This document shows, one piece after another, positions 12,131 through 23,955 of a stretch of DNA of 64,000 nucleotides. The stretch lies in the NCBI GenBank assembly GCA_002104895.1, contig MCFG01000080.1, positions 1 to 64,000 of the forward strand. Reading direction: 5' to 3'. Positions within the stretch are counted from its first letter, which is position 1, and every line of letters begins with the position of its first letter. Made by a program: the position numbers and the translations under genes. The notes below the pieces were generated by a model, which worked only from the letters and a program-made list of their open reading frames with translations, did no database searches and was not told the origin of the DNA. The DNA is from Anaeromyces robustus (taxonomy: Eukaryota; Neocallimastigomycota; Neocallimastigomycetes; Neocallimastigales; Neocallimastigaceae).

Positions 12131-12610
12131 TATAAAAATATTTAATTTTTTAATGAATTTTTATTTTTATATTTTTTTTGTAAATAAATAATTAATAAAA
12201 AAATATTTATTTATTTGTTTCTTTTCTTTATTCTAAAGTTTATATTATTTTTTTATATTTATTATTTGTTATCGTCTTTTTAATAAAAATACATATATAA
12301 TACTGTTATATTATATTTATTATTTATTTATTTATAAAAAAAATTTAATAAATATATTTAATTTTTTAATGAATTTTTATTTTTATATTTTTTTTGTAAA
12401 TAAATAATTAATAAAAAAATATTTATTTATTTGTTTCTTTTCTTTATTCTAAAGTTTATATTATTTTTTTATATTTATTATTTGTTATCGTCTTTTTAAT
12501 AAAAATACATATATAATACTGTTATATTATTTATTATATATTATATTTATTATTATTCATTTATAAAAAAAAATTTAATAAATATATTTAATTTTATAAT
12601 GAATTTTTAT
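12131..12610. repeat. Tandem repeat of about 216 bp inside the MULE
   Basis: The sequence beginning TTTAATTTTTTAATGAATTT at 12141 recurs at 12357, an offset of 216 bp, and matches almost exactly as far as ACTGTTATATTA. A third, truncated copy begins near 12590. It lies between the 5' end of the transposase gene and the right terminus, where promoter or transposase-binding repeats could be. Confidence 0.85.
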
Positions 12611-12861
12611 TTTTTTTTTATTTTTTTTTTTATTTTTTTTTTTATTTTTTTTTTTAGTAATAAAAAAAAAATTTATTTATTAGTTTTATTCTATTCATTT
12701 ATTTATATATTTTTTTTTTTATTTATTTATTTAATTTTTTTTAATTATATATTATTTTATTTCATAACGTGGCTTTTATAATTTGTGTTAAAAAATTTTT
12801 CATTTTTTTATTTGTTTTTTATGCGCCTCATTGCAAAAATTTAATATGCGCCCCATATCAT

Positions 12862-12906
12862 ATTGCGAAATGCAACATTGCGAAATGCAACATTGCGAAA
12901 TGCAAC
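12862..12906 (-). repeat. Right terminal inverted repeat, three 15-bp units
   Basis: Three perfect copies of ATTGCGAAATGCAAC at 12862-12876, 12877-12891 and 12892-12906, the reverse complement of the left-end units. It is preceded by ATATGCGCCCCATATCAT, matching the inner GGGGCGCATA of the left end after a short spacer. Confidence 0.95.
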
Positions 12907-12912
12907 ACATTC

Positions 12913-12922
12913 AATTTTATAG
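12913..12922. repeat. Right target-site duplication of MULE
   Basis: AATTTTATAG, identical to 9773-9782, directly outside the right terminus. Confidence 0.75.
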
Positions 12923-13527
12923 ATTTTATGTTCTTATATTATTAATTAATTTCTTAATAAATTTATGTATTGTAATAAAATTTAATACGTATTAAATTAT
13001 TATATAATTTACATTATATAATAATTTATTGTGGCGCATTATTTACTAATAATTTTAAATTTATGTTTATTTTACTTCAGTAATAATAAAATATAGATAT
13101 AGACGAAATTTAATTTGAAATATACAATTTAAAAATTTATATCTTTTTCATGATTAAAAAAAAAAAAAAACTATTTTTTGATGTAATATATAATGAAAAT
13201 AAAATAATCATAATAATAATAATAATAATAAAAAGAGAGAGAATAATTAATTATAAACTATTAACTATTATAAATATATAAAAATATTATATATATGTTA
13301 TATAAAAGAGAATAAAATAAAATAATAAAAAGAAAGAAAAAACAATATTAACAAACTGTACAAAATTACTTATTTAAAAAAACTCTTTTTTTTTTTTTTT
13401 TCTTTTTTTTTTTTGAAAAAATATATTTTTTCAACGTTTATTATTAGTATTATTATATTATTAGTAGTATTATTATTAGTTTAATAATTAATAAAATAAT
13501 TAATATAATTATTAATATTAATTATTC
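12923..13527. other. intergenic, no gene
   Basis: A/T-rich sequence between the MULE and the LINE fragment, with an AAT run near 13208-13230 and T tracts near 13385-13415. No open frame or RNA gene was recognised. Confidence 0.7.
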
Positions 13528-13533
13528 TATTAT

Positions 13534-13540
<7 letters not shown>
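13528..13540. repeat. Left target-site duplication of LINE fragment
   Basis: TATTATTATGATT, matching 14418-14430 on the other side of the insertion. The last two T residues could also belong to the complement of the poly(A) tail. Confidence 0.7.
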
Positions 13541-13569
<29 letters not shown>

Positions 13570-13590
13570 GCACACAATTTGTATGTCAAC

Positions 13591-13596
13591 TTTATT
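13591..13596 (-). promoter_or_regulatory. Polyadenylation signal of LINE
   Basis: AATAAA on the minus strand, about 24 bases upstream of the genomic A tail, at canonical spacing. Confidence 0.75.
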
Positions 13597-13793
13597 GAAT
13601 TTAAATATTAAAATACATGAATCATAAAAAAAACACATAATGAAAAAAAATGATACTAAAAAAAATAAAAACCAGTAAAATATTATAGTTAATAATAGAT
13701 AATACTGGAGGAAAAAAAGAAGTATAATAATATTTAAAAACAATAAATCCATACAGCCCTTAATTCTAAATATAGAATTAAAGTAAAATTGAT

Positions 13794-14405
13794 CTATCCT
13801 ATTCCACTCGGGTCGGAAATAGGATCGGCATTTGCCCTACTAGGCTGTCCTACTGTGTTATCAGCATTGACGTTCCTGGAGAGGTTGGTTTTAAATTTAT
13901 TGAATAATATATGTTGTCTTTTACAGACAACAGGCATGATATCATTCAATAGAGCCGCAGATCGCAACAAGAATGGGGATTTTGAATAAGTACCAGATTC
14001 AGTCTGACACTTAAACAAACATTCCCATTCCTTTTTGTATGGACTATTGTTAATTCTATCACTAAAACCATAATCTCTACCACCAATTAAAAAAATATAT
14101 ATTCTATACCTATTAACTATTTTTTTACTACCTAATATATCTATATTACTTATACTATTATTACTACTTTTATAACCCTTAACAATATTATTTATTCTAT
14201 TATCCACACTAGGGTTATTACTGGTCCTAACTAAACTATTAAAAAGACTATCTAAAAAATAAAAAAAATTTCTATCTAAATCAGAGAAGTGATCAATACG
14301 AAGATTTTTAAATAAGAAACAATTTATAAACCAATGATCAATTCTCTGATAACTGTCACAATGGAAACAACATGAACAACAATTAGGACAAGAATTATTA
14401 ATCAT
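13794..14405 (-). pseudogene. LINE reverse-transcriptase C-terminal remnant, 203 codons
   Basis: The frame starts at an ATG just inside the truncation point and is open to a stop at 13794. The same frame also runs upstream through AAK before the ATG, so this is the tail of a much longer polyprotein rather than a real start. Near the N-terminus it has the zinc-knuckle spacing C-x2-C-x7-H-x4-C (C13, C16, H24, C29; CFHCDSYQRIDHWFINC), the hallmark of the C-terminal domain of many LINE reverse transcriptases. Near the C-terminus, SPFLLRSAALLNDIMPVVCKR resembles the conserved end region of such proteins. The endonuclease and polymerase domains are missing, so the copy cannot mobilise itself. The opposite strand is also open at 13789-13989 but is a shadow. 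Confidence 0.8.
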
Positions 14406-14417
14406 TTTAGCAGCTTT

Positions 14418-14430
14418 TATTATTATGATT
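14418..14430. repeat. Right target-site duplication of LINE fragment
   Basis: TATTATTATGATT, identical to 13528-13540, at the truncated 5' end of the element. Confidence 0.7.
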
Positions 14431-16176
14431 ATTATTTTGATTTTAATTTTTTTTTTTCTTTTTTTTTTTTTTTTTAAGATTAAAAACTATATACAATTTA
14501 TATATATTTTATACATATTCAAATACAGAAGAATATATAAAAATACATCTATTATTATTAATAAAAAAAAATAATCATATTTACAAATTTAAAAAGAAAT
14601 AATAATAATAATAATATGATAATTATTATTATAATTATTATTATTATTATTTTATATATTATATCATTATTTCTTATTTCTTAAAACTTTTTTATATATT
14701 TTTTATTTTTATTTTTTTTTTAAAAAACTGTATTCTTTAATAATCTAAATAAAATAAAATAATATAATAGAAATATTATATAATTATTATTTAATTCAAA
14801 TATATAATAATTATAAATAAATTAAATAAAATAAAATAAAATAAAGAAAACATCATTTTACTTGTTTTATTATTATTATTATCATTAATATTATTATTAC
14901 TTTTATAGTCAATAATAATGTTTCCTGATTTTTTGCTTTTTATATTTTCCTTTTTCCTTATTATATTTCCTTTTTTTTTTTATTATATTTCCTTTTCCTT
15001 CACTTCTTTTTTTTTTTTTTTTTTTTTTCTCCTTTCTTTTTTAATTAACTTATTTATTTAATTACATATATCCTTTTCTGTTATATATTACTTTTATTTT
15101 ATTTTATTTTATTTAATCTCCTGATTATAACACCTTCAAAAAAAAAATTACTTTCATTTTTCTTTCTTCTTTGAATTATAAACGTTTTCTCCTCTTTTTA
15201 AAAATCATAAAAAAATTTGAAATTGTTTTCTTTTTCCTTTTTTTTTTTTTTTTTTTTTTTCTTTTTGTTTTTAAGTTTTTTATTTTTTTTTTTTTTTTTT
15301 TATTTTTTTTATCATTTTTACTTTTTTTTTTTTTTTTTTTTTAATTATTATTAATAATTTTAAATGAAACAAAAAAAAATATATTTTTTTTACTTCTGGG
15401 GTAGGATAACTAATACTTTATATTTTTTTTTTTAATAAATAAATATACTTAATAATCATATTTTCTGGGAAGGCTAATAATAAATAAAAATAAATATAAT
15501 ATATTTTTAATATTATTTTTTTTTTTTTTCTATATTATATTTATAAATATATATAAATAAAAAATTTTTTTCTAATATAAAAAATATATATATATCTTTT
15601 TTTTTTTTTTTTCTCTTATTTTTTTCTAGAAAAAAAAACTATAAATAAAATAATTTAATAGAATATAAAATTATAGAATTATAAAATATCCTAAAAAATT
15701 AGATTTATATAAATAACTTTTTTTTTTTTTTTACTTTTCTTTTTCTTCACTATATAAATTTTTACTCATTATACTTATATATTATATATATATATCATTT
15801 TACTACTTAATTTCTATAATAATTTCACTATTTACATTTTATTAAAAAGAAGTAAAATAGATATATATATATTTCAATTTTAATTCTGTTATAAAAAAAC
15901 ATATTTATACTAATATAGAACTCTCTTTATATAAAAATAATTATTTTTAAAACTTTTTTTTTATTTCAACTCTATAATTATTTTAATATTATATAAATAT
16001 TTTTTTTTTTCTTCTTTTTTTTTTAAAAAAAAAAAAAAAAATTATATATATATAGAATAATTTAATATTAAAAAAAGAAAAAAAAGTGAAAAAAAAAAAA
16101 AAAAAAGGCTAAAAAGATAATAAAGAATTAAAAATTCATAATAAATAATATATATATTCTTTTTATCCTTTCATTT

Positions 16177-16207
<31 letters not shown>

Positions 16208-16228
16208 CTTCTTTTTTTTATTTTTTTG

Positions 16229-16269
<41 letters not shown>

Positions 16270-16706
16270 ATATAATAATAAAATTATATTAAATATAAAT
16301 AATAAGAAAAATTTATACTAAAAAAAATTTTTTTTTATCCATAAAAGAAAAAAATTTATACTATTTAACTATTCGCATTTTACCCAATCTAAAAAAAAAA
16401 AAAAAATTTAGTCTTTTCATCCTAAATTTCTTTTTTTCATCTTTTTTCCCTTTCTTCATTTTTTTTTTTTTTGTTTTTGTTTTTTTTTTTTTTTTTGTTT
16501 TTTTTGTTTTTTTAGTTTTTTGTTTTGTTTTTATATGAAATATATAAAAGCAAATATTATATTATATTATATTAGAGATAAAATAATTAAAGGATTAATT
16601 TATCTTTTTTTTTTTTAAAAAAACTTTTTTTAACCTTTTTCATTTAAAATTAAATAAAAATAATTAAAAAAAAAAATAAAAAAAAATAAAAAATAAAGTT
16701 AATCCT
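14431..16706. other. intergenic, T-homopolymer-rich
   Basis: Contains at least ten T tracts of 12-30 bases (for example about 15008-15028, 15239-15260, 16181-16207 and 16231-16255). They are interspersed with CTTTTTCC-like pyrimidine stretches and short A tracts. No gene was recognised. Its right part is the 3' flank of the minus-strand PP1 regulatory gene. Confidence 0.7.
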
Positions 16707-19232
16707 TCAATTTTTTTCTTCAATTAATGAAGTTTCTTTTTCTAATGGTATAATTGGATTAGTTATGCCTGCTTTTCTTTGATAATATATTATCATTTTA
16801 AGTATATTATTTCTAGTACTAACACGATTAGAATTTATAATTGTATTAAGAATAGTAGGATTAATTCCTATTTGTTTACAGAATGAAGTTCCTGAAAGTT
16901 CTTTTTGAATGGTTTCGCGTATACATTTTTCACGAAGTTCTATTTTAGCTAAAACTTTACTTTCTATAGATTGATGATCAATAATATTCTTATGATATGG
17001 GGTATTATTATTAAGATTAGTAGTATTTTTATTATCCATCATATTAGAATTTTCTGATTTTAAAATAGATTTTAATTCAAACTCCTTCTTTGATCTTGAT
17101 AAATTATAAAATGAATCAGTAAAATTGACCATTTTTGACTTGATTGCTTCAGGAGCTCTAGAACGAAGATATACCTTTTTTGTTGGAATATAAAGAACAC
17201 GACTAATATCAATGGTATAATTTAAATGATTATTATTTTCCCAATACTCTTCACCATTTACACGATAGAAAGCTGCAAATTTAAGAGTACATTTATTAAT
17301 AATATCATTATCCCACTCTTCCCCAAGACTTTGACTATATCTACGTTTATCTTTAGATAAAAGATCATCATCATTATCATCACCTGATAAATTAAAGTTT
17401 CTACTATTATTTAAAAAATTATTATCATAATCCATAAAATCCATGATATAAGATGGAATTTCAATATCAGCTACAAAACGATCTACTGATTTACTAATGA
17501 TTTTTGATTCGGAATCATCAATACCTGTAGTGTTTCTTTCTTGATTGGAAGCATTAGAATTAATGCATGTGGATTCATGGAACTTTTTACTAATATAACT
17601 AGTAACATTAAGTGAATTTAAATAGGTTGCTGAAACATCCTTACTTGTTAACCAGTTATTAAATGTATATCTAACACAAACTTCTTTTTGATAAGCTAAA
17701 TTTTGTACTTGAATAACTACTCTTATTTTATCTTTTTCAAGAGTAGAAAATAATGGACTTGCAGTTGAAGAAGGACCATAAGGAACATGACTTGGTCTTG
17801 TTTTGAAGACACCATGTTCCTTTTTGATATCAGCATTCTTAATAAAGGAAGCAAGACGACCATTAGTTTTTTCCCTTTCTTCAATTAACAAACCAGCTTT
17901 TTCTATAACAATTGGCTTTTTAATAATCATACGTTGCTTAAATTCTGAAAAAGTAGTTAAATTACATCTAGTTTCAAGGAATGGCTTTATAGTAGAATTT
18001 ACTAAAAATATTGGTGAAGTTGTTACAGAAAGTGGAGCTTCAAATCTTTTAAATGGACATTCTTCATTTTCACCACTGAATTTTACACTTTTTGATTTTC
18101 TTGTTACTGACTTATGTGGTTCATTATTAGCCAATAGCATTTTTCTAGCATTTTCTTTAATCACTTTAGTAGATTCAAAATCTTCTCTAGTAAGTGAAGA
18201 CTTTTTATTAAAATTCATTGAAGGAACCAAATGATGATTTCTAGAATCAAACATCATCTTCTCCTTTGGTGATAAAGAAAGTTGACAAGAATATAAAGAT
18301 TTTTTAAGTTCAATTTTTTCTTCAGTTTTTGCATTTACATGCATTTTTTCAGCTTCATAAACTTCTTGTTTCTTAAAAACAATATCAGCTATTTTTTCAG
18401 TTTCCAAGGATTTATTATAATTATTTGAAGATTTTGATAATTTTTTATTTTCATTTAATTCACCTTTTTCATAATCATGACCATAATTATTATTCTTTGC
18501 TACTTTTGAAAGTTGATAAGAAAGTTGAGATAAATTCTTATCATTTGTTTTATTTTCAAAAAGATTCTTAATAGATTTTTTTACAAAGAAATCAGATTGT
18601 TCTTGGGTATGATTAGGTTGAACAGGACAATTATTTTTAATAGCTTTAATATCAATAAATGAATTATCAAAAGAAGGTGAATGATTACAATTCATATTGG
18701 TATTAGTATTAGAATTAATATTAGTATTATTATTATTATTATTATAGTTGAAGTTTTTATCTGTAAATTTGTTTGCTTCATTAATATTATTATTAAAGAT
18801 ATTGCATTTGGTATTAATTATTTTTTCTTTTATGTTGGTTTCGCTATTATTAATGTTTTTATTAATGTTGTTGATGTTATTTAATACATCTTTATAATCA
18901 GATTTGGTATTTGATTTTATATTGTTGTTGGCATTATAATTATTCCATTTAGTATTTTGGACTGTTTCAGAATCCATTAATTTAACTAAAGGATTATTCT
19001 TTTTAACTGGAGAAATTGAATAAGAATTCATATTCATCTTATTCAAGGCATTTGGAGAACTAGAAAGCATTTGATATGTGTTAGCAAAATATGCTTTAGT
19101 TGGGGTATGCTTTAGTGATTTTGGCGATTTTGGTGATTCACAAGTAAATGGCATTACATTTGAATTTACTTTAATATTCATATGCTTTGGACTAGACATT
19201 TGAAGAGAGATAGAATTTTGTTGTACATCCAT
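16707..19232 (-). CDS. PP1 glycogen-targeting regulatory subunit (GAC1/PPP1R3-like), 841 aa
   Basis: Single exon from ATG 19232. The first half is low-complexity and Asn-rich, with SP-type sites (SPKSPKSLKHTPTK) that look like proline-directed kinase targets. At about residues 381-385 the sequence KSVKF within RKSKSVKFSG is a canonical RVxF docking motif for protein phosphatase 1. From about 488 to 677 lies a CBM21 carbohydrate-binding domain. It begins with FSTLEKDKIRVVIQVQNLAYQKEVCVRYTF and NNWLTS and ends with the strands LKFAAFYRVNGEEYWENNN and HLNYTIDI, interrupted by an Asp/Asn-rich insertion of roughly 90 residues. Family knowledge: RVxF plus CBM21 proteins bring PP1 to glycogen, where it activates glycogen synthase. 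The C-terminal 150 residues are helical and charged, with no known domain. Identification is strong; the physiological target is inferred. Confidence 0.9.
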   Translation of the reverse strand: MDVQQNSISLQMSSPKHMNIKVNSNVMPFTCESPKSPKSLKHTPTKAYFANTYQMLSSSPNALNKMNMNSYSISPVKKNNPLVKLMDSETVQNTKWNNYNANNNIKSNTKSDYKDVLNNINNINKNINNSETNIKEKIINTKCNIFNNNINEANKFTDKNFNYNNNNNNTNINSNTNTNMNCNHSPSFDNSFIDIKAIKNNCPVQPNHTQEQSDFFVKKSIKNLFENKTNDKNLSQLSYQLSKVAKNNNYGHDYEKGELNENKKLSKSSNNYNKSLETEKIADIVFKKQEVYEAEKMHVNAKTEEKIELKKSLYSCQLSLSPKEKMMFDSRNHHLVPSMNFNKKSSLTREDFESTKVIKENARKMLLANNEPHKSVTRKSKSVKFSGENEECPFKRFEAPLSVTTSPIFLVNSTIKPFLETRCNLTTFSEFKQRMIIKKPIVIEKAGLLIEEREKTNGRLASFIKNADIKKEHGVFKTRPSHVPYGPSSTASPLFSTLEKDKIRVVIQVQNLAYQKEVCVRYTFNNWLTSKDVSATYLNSLNVTSYISKKFHESTCINSNASNQERNTTGIDDSESKIISKSVDRFVADIEIPSYIMDFMDYDNNFLNNSRNFNLSGDDNDDDLLSKDKRRYSQSLGEEWDNDIINKCTLKFAAFYRVNGEEYWENNNHLNYTIDISRVLYIPTKKVYLRSRAPEAIKSKMVNFTDSFYNLSRSKKEFELKSILKSENSNMMDNKNTTNLNNNTPYHKNIIDHQSIESKVLAKIELREKCIRETIQKELSGTSFCKQIGINPTILNTIINSNRVSTRNNILKMIIYYQRKAGITNPIIPLEKETSLIEEKN

Positions 19233-22200
19233 TTTTTTTTTGCTTTTTTATATTTATTATTTGCTTTTTTTTTAATAAAAATAAAATTTTCTTTTATATA
19301 AATATTTTTAGGGTTTTTTTTATAATATTTTTGTTACTTATTTTTTTTATTTTAATTTGTTAACAGTTTTTCTTTTTTTTTTTTTTGTTTTTTTTTTTTT
19401 TGTTTTTTTGTTAATTTATATTTTTGTTTTAATTTTTTTTTTAATTTTTCTTTAAAAAACTATTAAATTTTATTTTTTTTCTTTTTATATACACAAATTT
19501 ATTAATTTATTATATTAAATGTTCTTAATAGTTATCATTTAAAAATAATAAATTGATTTATTAATTTTTTTAATATATTTTTTTGTTAATTGTTGTTTTA
19601 CTTTTTTTATATTGTATATTTAAAGAAATATTTATAATTATTTTTATAATACTCTTTTTTTTTTAATGATTATTATTCTTTTTTAATTAAATGTGATTTA
19701 TAATTCAATAAGAAAAAAAAACATAAAACTATTTTTTTTAAAAAAATTTATTTTTTAAAAAAAGATTATTAGTGAAATAAAAAAAATGCTTATTGATTTT
19801 TCTAAGTTAATAATTCATATATTATTTTGTTCAATAAAAAATAAAACAAATTTAGTTATATTTTAAAAGTATAATAGATTTTATTATTATATTACAAATG
19901 ATTTTTAATATATGGTATATATATATATATTTTAGAAAATTGTATATTAAATTTTAATTATATGGGTATTAAATTTATAACTAAATTGTTCTTTTTATTA
20001 TATGAATATGGTATTGTTTGCTTTATTTTTTTTTTTATTTTTTAATGTTGTATTAATAATGCATAAGTATATAGAGTATTTTTATTATTTCTTTTTTTTT
20101 TTTAATGTATGTGTATATTATATTAAAATAAAATAAAAAAATTCCCTTTTTTTATTTTTTCTCCTCTTCTCCCTTCAAATAATAAAAGTTATAAGTCAAA
20201 TACTACTTTTTTTTTTAGTATATTACAATTGACTTAAAACATATTATTTCTTTTTATCTTAAATTAATTATTGAATTAAATAAATATTAAAAAATAAAAA
20301 ATAAAAAATAAAAGTATTAAAAAATAAAACAATGAATAATTAAAAGATTAAAAAATTTTTTTTCTTAGATACTTTTCACCATTTATATATAAATTTGTAA
20401 AGTAACTTTTTTTTTTATTTTATTCTATTTTATTTTTTATTTTTTATCTTGTTTCTAATTTATTAGTTTATTTGATTATATTAGTTTATTTCATTTAATT
20501 TATTATATTTTATATATTACATTATATTATCAAATATATATTAGTATATTATAAAGTGTATTATAATTTATAATATTATATCATATATTATATATAATAT
20601 TTTTATATATTATTAATTATTGTATTATTTAAATATTCTTTTATATATATATATTGATGAAATTTAACCATTTAAACTAATTTTAATCTATTAATAATAT
20701 ATTTAAAACTAATATAACCATATATATAAATAAATATTAACATATATATTAATATATATATCTATATATATTAGTAATATATATTTTATGTTAATTCAAA
20801 TATATTATCTATTTTATTATAAAAAAATTTTTTAATAAAGATTAAAGATTAAATTAAAAAAAATTAAACTTTATTTACAGAAATATAATAAAAAAAATTA
20901 TTAATTAATTAAATTAGAAAAAATAATTTTTAAAAAAAAAATTTATAATTTAAAATGACATTATATTCAATATATTCTATTATATAGGTCAACTTATTAA
21001 TTTTAAAACAACAAATATAAATGAAATATATTAGAGATTATAAATTATAATACATTATAATATATCAAATATTTTAGTAATAAAATATATAGAATTCCAT
21101 TTTTGTACAAATAATAAGCAAAAAAAAAAAATAAAAATAAATAAATATAGGTAAAAATATAAAAATGTAAAAATGTAAAAATGAATAAAAAAAAAAAGGG
21201 AATAATATAATAATAAATAAATAAAAATAGTTAATAGATAATATTATTATATTATGAATATATATTATTATATGATATATTTTATTAGAGTATTTATATA
21301 TTATATATAATAAATATATTAGCTTTCAATGTAATATAAATAAAAATATTTATATTAACAAAATACAATTAAATAAAGTAAAATTGAAATGAAACATAAT
21401 AAATAAATAATAAATAATAATATAAATAATATAAATAATATAAAAATTATTAATTAGCATATAATAAAAGAAAAAAGAAAAAATAGAAGAAATAGAATAT
21501 AAACTTTTTTTATTATAAAAACGGTTTTTTTTTTTTTTATAAATAATAAAATCTTTATAATACTAATACTAATTTTATTAATTATTAATAATAAATAAAA
21601 TAAAAAAAGATATTTTAATAAGAATTTTTTTATTTTAATATTGAATTTTAAAAAAAAAAAAAAAAAGAAAGCATGTTATATTATTAAAATCTAATGATCA
21701 ATGATTAAAATATGATTAAAATATGATTAAAATGATATTAATTATTAAATGAGAAATGAATATAAATAAATGTAAATAAGCAAATAATAAAAAAAATAAT
21801 AAATATATTTTTTATCTATTTTTAAACTTATTAAAGTTATATATACAATTTTTTATTTTTATTACTATTCTTTTATATTTTATATTCAATCAAATCCTTA
21901 AACTTTATGATTAATAAATACAATTACAATTACAATTACAAATCATTTATCATTATTATTAATATTATTAATATTAGATTTATAATAAATGATTAAATAT
22001 TAATAAATGAAATGCATTTTTTTTTTTTTTAATCTTTAAATTCTTTGATAATTCAATTTATTTTTATTTTTTATTTTTTATTTTTATTCTATTTTATTTT
22101 TATTTTATTTTTTTTTTACATTAATTATTACTAATACTATTAAAAAAAAAAAAGTTTCAGAAAAAAAAAATTTTTTTTTGTTATATATTTTTTGCTAATT

Positions 22201-23401
22201 ATTGATTTTGTGTATAATAAAATTTCTGTATAATTTTTTATATTAAAAATTATATAAAAAAACTGGGTTTCAAAATTATACAAAAAATACAAAAAAATAC
22301 AAAAATTATAAAAATTACAAAAAATAAAAAAAAAATATAAAAAAATACACAAAATAAATTGATTATTAAAGTATTAAAAAAAAAAAAAAAAACAAATAAC
22401 AAATAATATTAAAAATGGTTTATTAAATAATTTATTTAATAATTTATTAAATAAAAAAATTTTTTATAATATTTATTAATTAATAAATAATTTAATAATT
22501 TAATTTAATATTATAAAAAATTTAATATTATAATATATTCCTACTTATTACTTATGATACTTAATGATACTTATGATACCTAAAATATTATTATTATTAA
22601 TATTACTATTATTCACTAATATTATTATTTATTAAGAATTATTATTATTGTTATTTAATAATTATACTAATACATTAATTTTACATACACATTATTTTAC
22701 TTTATTTTATTTTACAACACATATGATTTCTATGATTTCTATTCACTTTTCCAATTATTTTATTATTTTTTATGATTTTTCTAAAAAAAAAAAATTTTTT
22801 TAATTAATAAATATGTAAAAATATAAAATATTTTTTTTTTACAATTACAATTTTTACTTATTACAATAATTTGTTTCTATAAATGATTCTAATCATTTAT
22901 AATCTTATAATTCATTATAATAATTCTTATTTTTATAAATTATTATTATAATTACTATATAAAATAAGTATATATTATTAATTATTATTTTTTATTACTA
23001 TCTCTATTACTGTTAAAAAATTTATTAATTGTTTTACTTTATTGATTAGAATTTTTTAAAATGTTTAATGAATTTTTATTTGTTTGTTTTTTTTTTTTAT
23101 ACTAATAGGATTTATTTTAAATTATGATAATTATAATCAAAATCAATAAATTTATTTTTAACTGTTAATAATTATTTTTAAAATTATAAAATATATTTTT
23201 AAAAAAAAAAAATTCCAAGAAAAATAAAAATATTATAATTTAAAGTGTTATCATAAATTACCAATAATAATAGTAACAAAAATAAAAAATTTAAACTATT
23301 ATTACAAATATAACTTTATGAATTTTACATTCTAATTAAAATAGTAATAATATTATAATCATTATTAATGAAAATAAACAAATCAAATTACTTAATTTCT
23401 T

Positions 23402-23436
<35 letters not shown>

Positions 23437-23955
23437 GATATATATATTTTATTATATTATAAAGATTTCAATCTAAAATAATTAAAATAAAATAATAAAA
23501 AAAAATGTTTATTAATAAAATAAAGGTTAAATAAATTATAATTATAATATTAATAGAATTTTAAAAACTCATTTCTATTACAATAATATTATGTTTATAT
23601 AATAAATTAATAAAAAATTAGTTAATTCTTTTATCCATTTTCATTATGATAATGATAATTGATTGAAATAGTAATAGTAATAGTAATAATAAATGATAAT
23701 TTAATAATTATTGAATGGGTAACTTTAATTACTTTAAATCATTATTATTATAAAATAATTAGTACAATATGGAATAAATATTTTTTTTTATACATCTTAT
23801 TAATTGAATTCATCCCTTAAATTACTATACAATAAAGTAGTAAATAAAATTATTATATAATATTATAAAAATAATAATAGATAAAATTTAAAAAAAAAAA
23901 ATATTTGTTATTATTAATATACAGAAAAAAAGATTATCTTAATATTAACATATAT

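Larger units (their letters stand above)
9783..12912 (-). mobile_element. Mutator-like (MULE) DNA transposon, 3.13 kb
   Basis: The termini are inverted. The left end (9788-9832) carries three head-to-tail copies of GTTGCATTTCGCAAT followed by GGGGCGCATAA. The right end (12862-12906) carries the exact reverse complement of the three units, preceded by TATGCGCCCCAT. Outermost bases are GGAGA at left and the complement of GAATGT at right. A 10-bp direct repeat flanks the element. Inside, on the minus strand, lies one transposase gene (10669-12095) with a FLYWCH zinc finger and a MULE catalytic core, interrupted by a one-base frameshift. Both flanks of the transposase contain A/T-rich tandem duplications. 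Intact termini and a perfect target duplication suggest a fairly recent insertion. Confidence 0.92.
13541..14417 (-). mobile_element. 5'-truncated LINE (non-LTR retrotransposon) with poly(A) tail
   Basis: Read on the minus strand, the insertion begins abruptly inside a reverse-transcriptase C-terminal region at about 14417. It has an AATAAA signal (complement at 13591-13596) and ends in a tail of about 26 A residues (T run 13541-13566), with the signal about 24 bases before the tail. The 13-bp direct repeat TATTATTATGATT flanks it. A poly(A) tail, a 5' truncation and a target duplication together are diagnostic of target-primed reverse transcription. The insert is visibly richer in G+C than its surroundings, especially at 13790-14050, as expected of imported sequence. 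Confidence 0.85.

Noticed and set aside
12599-12781. Phe-rich open frame in the MULE
   Set aside because: Translation of T homopolymers in the subterminal repeat.
13522-13752. Minus-strand 76-codon frame
   Set aside because: Lies in the 3' untranslated part and poly(A) tail of the LINE fragment.
13789-13989. Plus-strand open frame of 66 codons with natural-looking composition
   Set aside because: It is the complement of the LINE remnant, whose zinc-knuckle spacing and poly(A) tail fix the coding strand as minus.
17803-18234. Plus-strand frame of 143 codons (also 18681-18884)
   Set aside because: Shadow of the PP1 regulatory subunit gene, which has the RVxF motif and CBM21 domain on the minus strand.
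22140-22352. 70-codon minus-strand frame
   Set aside because: Built from T/A homopolymers on both ends and low in complexity.
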